From contig CM029366.1 of assembly GCA_017165825.1 (NCBI GenBank), positions 21,883,750 through 21,947,749 of the forward strand: DNA of 64,000 nt. Reading direction: 5' to 3'. A program made the translations under genes and the position numbers. Under the pieces are notes generated by a model. It worked only from the letters and a program-made list of their open reading frames with translations. It made no database searches and had not been told where the DNA came from. The stretch comes from Hepsetus odoe. Taxonomy: Eukaryota; Chordata; Actinopteri; Characiformes; Hepsetidae. Below, piece after piece: positions 58,130 through 64,000 of the stretch. Position 1 is the first letter of the stretch; each line of letters begins with the position of its first letter.

Positions 58130-60507
58130 TCAACACCATCCTGGTCATGCTGTAGTCTCCAGGCAACAAGAGCAGATTTGGGAGTGTGTTTTCGGTCTGT
58201 TAGAGGGCTGTTGTCAGCTTTCAGACACTTGGCTGGACCGTGAAGTTTCCTTAACTTGTAGATGAGCCTCAGTGCAGCAGCAGGACAGCATGAAACGCCT
58301 GAGCTGCTCTGGATGAGCCCAATAAGACCGCCTGCCTGTGCATCGGCAGATGATAAAGCAGCAGTGTGTGAGGAGGGCTGCTGTGGAGTGAATGAAGGAG
58401 GTAGAGTGAGGGAGGAGAGAATTCCTGCAGAGAGCTGAAGCACAGACTCCTGCAGTGAAATCACTGCCTTTACTGGACGGAGTCTCACGCCCTCTTCTGG
58501 CAGCTCAGGCCACTCCCAAAATTCTACCCAATTAAACCACTAACACCAGAAGCAGCCAGGGAGGTTTACCCTGTTCTGCAGAAAATTAAAGTCAGAACCA
58601 CAAATCAACCAGTTTCATCTCTGAAAGCTAAAGGTACAAAAAAAAAAGAAAAAAAGACAAATATGCAGTGTGATGCCTGGGACACTGTTTTATGATCATC
58701 TTGAGATAAAAACCCGTAGTATAATGAAACCTGAGGCTCATTCTCATTACAATGATTTATAATGATTCTCATTATGCTACAATTAAAAATAATAATAATA
58801 AAGTTTTTGTTATAACCTTTGACTACTTAATGTTAATGTCATATAAAAACACTGGTACATTTTCAGGGAAAGGTAAAAACAAGAAACATTTTTTTTCATT
58901 AAAAACTATTAAATTAAACTTACATAAATATATAAAATGTATATAAATATTATATAAAACTATTACATTAAACTGATACATGTTTCTGGTAATAGCAAAT
59001 ACTAAAGTTCCGATTGCAAAGTCCAGCCTGTTTTTTTGTACAGGGAACTTTGTAGCACATAGAGTTCTCAGCTTTTCATGCTGTAAAGAATAGATTTGTT
59101 AAGGGAGTCTGTTCGGCCTATTGTTTTCTGAGACGAAAAAAAGGAAAAAACAGGTAAGGGCAAGTAAGACTGCTCTGTTTCTATCTAACTTTATCCTCCT
59201 CCATGTACACACACACCTCCTGTTATCACTAAACCTCTCTCCACCTATCCCACCCCCCACCCCCCCAACCCAACACCAAACTCATTTTCAGCAGATATTG
59301 CCGCATCCCCTTGAGATTGGCCCAGATAGCACACTCCAGTGTTTCTGGACCCAGGGCTGTGCTTATTAAAGAATGCGAGCGAGTGAGGTTGTAAATGCTG
59401 CTATCACCGCTGCCTAGGCTCTTACTCATCACTTCACAGGCACAGCCAACTGCGCACAACAAAATCTGCACTCCGATGATACATGAGGTATTGAGCAGTC
59501 ATTTATCACCGAGGCACCTCTGCAGGTGATGAAATGCACACTGACTTATCAGAAAGGAGAGAACAGCCATAGTGGATTATGATAAACCCTTGTGAACTAA
59601 TGACCTTAACATCAATATGAGCAGATGGAGGCCTGCAATGTGGTTTCTCAGTTGAAGCTGTATTGACAGTGCATCCATGCTTGCATGACCTGTGCAGGTT
59701 GCATGGGGGCGATTAACTATCTTCCAATATCATGGAAAACTGAATTACTCATTTGTTCAAATAAAAGGCAGAGGATGTGGGAAACAACGCTGGATTAATG
59801 TTTTGAATTTTCTGTGTTTGTGACCGCAGCTATGAGTTTTTAACCTAATATTTTAACAGAGCAATCAAATCAGAAAAGCACAGTGACATACAGGCTGTTT
59901 AAAAGAAAAACATAAAGGGAGATCATGACACGGTGGTGTAAAAATTACATTAAAACCACACAAATGTCATAAGCAGCGTTTAGAAAACGAAGAAAAATGT
60001 ACCAGTCTGTTATGTGAAGAGTCTGTAATGTGTTTTTGGTGGCTGTGGCACGTCTGTTTCTACTCTAGTCTGGTTGCTGTTTATTAAATTGCAAATACGA
60101 AGGAGGATATAGTCCCATTAAACAAACCGAGATTGACCTAGATGTCCCTCTTTTTCCATTTTGCACGAATGGACATTTCCATGCTTGACTTGGCAAAAGA
60201 CAGCAGTTCTAATTGGAGGGGACTCCTCTACTCCTGCTATTTTATTCTTGCTGAATTGGCAAAAACTGTTGCAAATTGACCAAACAAAAGCCGCCGCAGC
60301 TTCATTACTTCTGTTAACTATGCAACGGGGAAAGATAATTGAATTGGGCTGAGAAAAATTGTATATTATGCTGATTACTGTAGCCCCCCCCTCCACCCCA
60401 CCCCCAGTGTGGAGGAGGAGTGCCAGAGAAAGGGTCTTTTGTCTTGTGTGTTATAGAACAATCACAATGTCAACCACTCCTTCCGAAGGGGGAAAAGGGG
60501 AGACATC

Positions 60508-60512
<5 letters not shown>
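58129..60512. other. Noncoding stretch with candidate conserved blocks
   Basis: The blocks around 59,290-59,700 and 60,120-60,360 (CAAATTGACCAAACAAAAGC, GAAAGATAATTGAATTGGGC) are complex and repeat-free. A C-rich run lies at 59,245-59,275. No coding exon is recognised. Confidence 0.4.

Positions 60513-60576
<64 letters not shown>
60513..60576. repeat. (GT)n microsatellite
   Basis: A pure GT run of about 62 bp. Confidence 0.98.
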
Positions 60577-60577
<1 letters not shown>

Positions 60578-63385
60578 ATGCATATGTGTGTGTGGTTATT
60601 TAACTTGACACAAATCTTTATTTTTCCTCAGTGTGAACACCTACTTTGCATCTTAACCCAAACATTAACAACAAAACATTAATTTTAAACCACGAACACA
60701 AAATTAAATTTCATGTTAATTAATTAAAGAAGACCGCATGCACTCAAGGTGCACTGTCAATAGCATTTATGGTCCCATGCACATTAGACTCCATTTGGAT
60801 CTACTGTACCATTAGCATATAAAACAGTCTAACTCCATCGCATCAGCCACATTCATATTGGAGTAAAATGGGAGAACACTGTACACTTTATCTCTATTAC
60901 GTCCATAGCTTACTGATTTATTCTAGTGGCTGACAATCAAATTATGAAGCAAATTATAATGAGGATTTTTGTGTTGACACAATGTACACTCAAGAGACTC
61001 ACACATTTATTACCCATTAATTTAGTAGAAAATTGTACGCTCATTTAATGAGATGTAAATTTAAACATTCATTATCCTCTATAGCATTTTCCCACAGATC
61101 CTTACAAGAACAGACTGAAACACTTCTTTTGATGAAAAGACTTCGCTTGCCGCCAGGGCTGTATGGAGGCTGCTGTGATAAATGATGCACAACAATGTCT
61201 ACAAGGGCACTTTATTCTTCATCTGCTTTGTAAAAAAATCATAAAACAAAAGACAAACTGCAATCAACAGGTAGCTAGCAGAGCCTGAAACAAAACCATG
61301 CATGTGTCCACAAAGGCCCACTTTCTAATACTATTCTTTCTGCTTTTGTTTAATCACAGCAGGGCCTTTGAGAAGTCCCAGCCGCCAAGCTGAGGTAAGA
61401 GGAGACATGCTAAAACATACAGAGGTTAAGTGACTAGCTCAAGGGAGCAGCGATAGTTGTGGAAGGACTTTACAACATGCAGCAAGGCCACTGCCCCAGA
61501 ATTCAAAAGCAGTATGAACAAGGAATCGCCTGAATCTGTACAGTCTGGGTCAAGAGCCCTGGGACATCCTATGCTATTGCTAGTCCAGGAGAGATTCAGC
61601 TGAGCAAAAGAAGAGGCAAAGCTATTACTGTGGAACATTTTTGATGAACCCCTATAATGACGAACCTTTAGAGGAATTCATTGTGGATGCTCCAACTATG
61701 AACTCATTAACATATGACCACCAATTCATCCTACACCAAATTCATCTAAAATCAGATCTAAGTCCAAGATTAAGTTCCTGGGAAGAAGTATCGCCTACCC
61801 AAAGCTCCACATCTCAGCAGATTTGCGAGTGCTGGGTCATTTAGTCCTCAGCAAGCAGGGCTGGTGGAGATCAATCAGGGGCCTATCCAGCCTGCCGTCA
61901 GCCATGATTTGCAGTAGCACCGTCCAGCTGTTGGGCCGAGGGAAAAATAATGGCTGATTGGACTTCATGGCATCTTGGCATTGGGGAACGATTCAATTTC
62001 CCAGTGATGGATGGTCAGAGAGAGCTGGACCTGAGACAGTTGGGCAATCTGGTCCTGACCCAAAACAAGCCTGGGAAGCTGTAATGAGTCATGCCTTGTA
62101 TCAAGGCATTAGAGCAGCCACACGTTGACACCCTTGGTAATCCGGGCGTTCCTGAGAGAGAGGAAGTCGTGCGTCATGCCTATCCATGAGAAAAGGGAAA
62201 GAACTGATCAGCTGTTTTGCTTTTCCTCATTCATCTGCTTTCCCATTTCATTTCTCCAGCTGCCAGCACTGGTCTGGTCTCTCATTTCATGGGAGTTTTG
62301 AACAGGCTATCCAAAGACTTCCTTCTACTTCCAGGATCAGCAGCATTATCCTGCTCATTGCTATCAACACACATATCAAAGTTGACAGAAGCTCAATTCT
62401 CAATTCTACTCTACTAATGAATTAGCTTTTAATGATGAATCTGCCTTATTACCATGCTCTTATTTTCATTATTTTACTGTTTGGATCTGGTTGAACAAAT
62501 ACATAGGCAGAAAGGTGTTTTTATTTAGTTATTTTTTTATATATTTTTTTATTCAATCCTACTTTATCTTTTCCTTAGAGCATGTAACAGAAACAGCCAG
62601 AACGAAGTTTAAAAAGCTCACTGCATGCCTGAAAGATAAATCTGAGTTCAGAATCAGTGACTTTGTGGGCTGGCAGACACATAAATCATCCAACAGCAAA
62701 TACCCAGCACAAAAATGCCCTGCTTTAGAACAGCAGCCAGAATAGAGTAGAAACAGAAAGGCAGACATGGTGGCTACTGATGTCAAAGAACACAAATCCC
62801 TGCCTCCAGATGCACAAACACACTATCAGCCCTTCACATTAAAAAGCCTATATTGTCCTATTTTTGTTCCTGAAGTCCAGATATGATGTTCACATGTTGT
62901 TATTACCACAAACAGTTAACATTTAACATTTCTGTGTTTTTATGTAATTTTTACCAAAGACGTTTTCTCATCCCTTCGTATTAAACAGGATGGTGCTGTT
63001 ATGTTTTGTTAAGACTCATATTTGTAAATGAACTGTTTTTCAAATGGTTGCCTTTTATTATGCAAAAAGTCCAGACTTCAAATTCCTTATAACTTCATTA
63101 TGAATAGGTGAGGCTGACAATATGTAAATATGTTTTTTTTTTGTTTTTTTTTACATGAACTGTGAATTCATCAGGTTTGCAAAATGAGCTGCTCTCACAG
63201 CTCTCACAGTTCAGATATGTATGGATAGTGTAGTGACAGGTATGTTTTTGAAAATTTATTGGGGCTTATATGCTATTTTAAACTCTCCTCTTTAAAAAAA
63301 AAAAGCCAGGACATTATGGCTTTCCGTGATAGGAGCTGTCTTCCCACATTCCACATCAAGCAGATGAGCTGCCCTTTAGGTGTGA

Positions 63386-63387
<2 letters not shown>
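60577..63387. other. Noncoding stretch with candidate conserved blocks
   Basis: The blocks at about 60,700-60,870 and 61,850-62,120 (CAATCAGGGGCCTATCCAGC, AAAATAATGGCTGATTGGAC) are complex and unlike the repeats elsewhere. I see no exons. The short frames have no recognised similarity. Confidence 0.4.

Positions 63388-63429
<42 letters not shown>
63388..63429. repeat. (GT)n microsatellite
   Basis: GT run flanked by GTGAATGTGTGT variants on both sides. Confidence 0.96.
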
Positions 63430-63430
<1 letters not shown>

Positions 63431-63448
63431 TGAATGTGTGTGTTAGTT

Positions 63449-63801
63449 AAAGTGAAGTGAAAGTGACTACTTGTCATCGTGAATGCCCAGCACAGTGAAT
63501 CACAATGAAATTTGCTGCATTTTACCCATACATGACGTGCAGCAGGGGGCAGCCATACATGGGTGGTGGGGGTCTAGTGGCACGGTACTTGTCTATGAGC
63601 CTATGGCCCCAGGTTCAAATCCCACCTCTAGCACTACCACCACTGGGTCCCTGAGCAAGACCCTTAAACCTGAGTTGCTCCAGGTTGCCCTGTCTCTGCC
63701 CATTGAAGTAGCTCTGGATAAGATGCCGCAAATTTAAATGCCACAAATGTAAATACATCCATTACCTGTGCAGCAGTGAAGGGGATGGTACCCTGGCTCA
63801 A
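63449..63801 (-). mobile_element. Family A SINE split by a family C SINE
   Basis: The left piece (63449-63560) runs AAAGTGAAGTGAAAGTGACT to GCAGCAGGGGGCAGCC. The right piece (63759-63801) continues with GCAGCAGTGAAGGGGATGGT and ACCCTGGCTCAA. The interruption at 63561-63752 is a family C SINE on the other strand, so family C inserted later here. ATACAT on both sides (63555-63560 and 63753-63758) may be a short target duplication. Confidence 0.82.
63561..63752 (+). mobile_element. tRNA-derived SINE, family C, nested
   Basis: GGTGGTGGGGGTCTAGTGGC head, B box CCCAGGTTCAAATCCCACC, TGGGTCCCTGAGCAAGACCC and a tail AGCTCTGGATAAGATGCCGC that grades into AAATGTAAATAC. It is the same family as 33201-33402. 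Confidence 0.85.
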
Positions 63802-64000
63802 GTGAAAGTGACTATCCTTGTCATTGTGAAATGCAGCACAGCACAGCACAACACAACACAAACCCTCTGCGTTTCACCCATACACACACATGCAGCAGGG
63901 GGCAGCTATATTGAAAGCGGCCGGGGAGCAAAGACTGGGACGGTACCTTGCTCAAGGGTACCTCAGGGCAACCTACTGGTAAAGGATTTGAACCCACAAT
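63802..64000 (-). mobile_element. tRNA-derived SINE, family A, cut by the window edge
   Basis: GTGAAAGTGACTATCCTTGT, CAGCACAGCACAACACAACA, ATGCAGCAGGGGGCAGCTAT, CGGTACCTTGCTCAAGGGTA and the start of the B-box complement (GGATTTGAACCCACAAT). The head continues beyond the window. Confidence 0.9.

Overview
The window is vertebrate nuclear DNA from a ray-finned fish. The one host gene I can support encodes a GABA-A receptor beta subunit with vertebrate exon structure. The rest is AT-rich noncoding DNA dense in microsatellites, with teleost-type transposable elements: a Rex3 LINE, tRNA-derived SINEs, Tc1-like transposons and a solo LTR. The SINE types make me lean towards an otocephalan fish (characin, catfish or herring group), with low confidence. 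There is no operon, CRISPR array, rRNA gene or stand-alone tRNA gene.

Region 1-13,030 is the 3' end of the receptor gene, most likely gabrb3, on the + strand. Exon 8229-8473 encodes most of TM2, then TM3 and the start of the cytoplasmic loop. Exon 10841-11191 encodes the rest of the loop, TM4 and the stop codon. A 3' UTR of about 1.8 kb follows, with two candidate poly(A) signals. The upstream exons lie left of the window. The intron between the two exons carries a possible cassette exon (9373-9426 or 9373-9453). It is open in the right frame, has a good acceptor and two alternative donors, and both forms keep the frame (18 or 27 extra codons).

Region 13-27.7 kb holds SINEs, two Tc1-like relics (one about 0.9 kb, one a 511-bp deletion derivative), a LINE 3' fragment inserted in a locally repeated unit, and unique DNA. 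Region 27.8-31.4 kb is a complete-length but frameshifted Rex3 retrotransposon (27786-31095) with 12-bp target-site duplications. It is followed immediately by a tRNA-headed SINE whose 3' end resembles the Rex3 3' end, and the target duplications of the two overlap.

Region 31.4-64 kb is probably intergenic. It contains more SINE copies, a 256-bp solo LTR, a third Tc1-like relic, a GATA/GACA-type array of about 420 bp, a fold-back SINE pair, a nested SINE cluster at the right edge, and stretches of unique sequence. Some of these look like conserved noncoding elements, but that cannot be tested without alignments.

The main theme is modular SINE evolution. One RTE-like 3' module (GCCGCTTGTCCC...(ATGG)n on one strand) occurs alone, behind one tRNA-like head (family A) and in diverged form with another (family B). 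The family A head also occurs with an unrelated tail ending in TCACTTT repeats.
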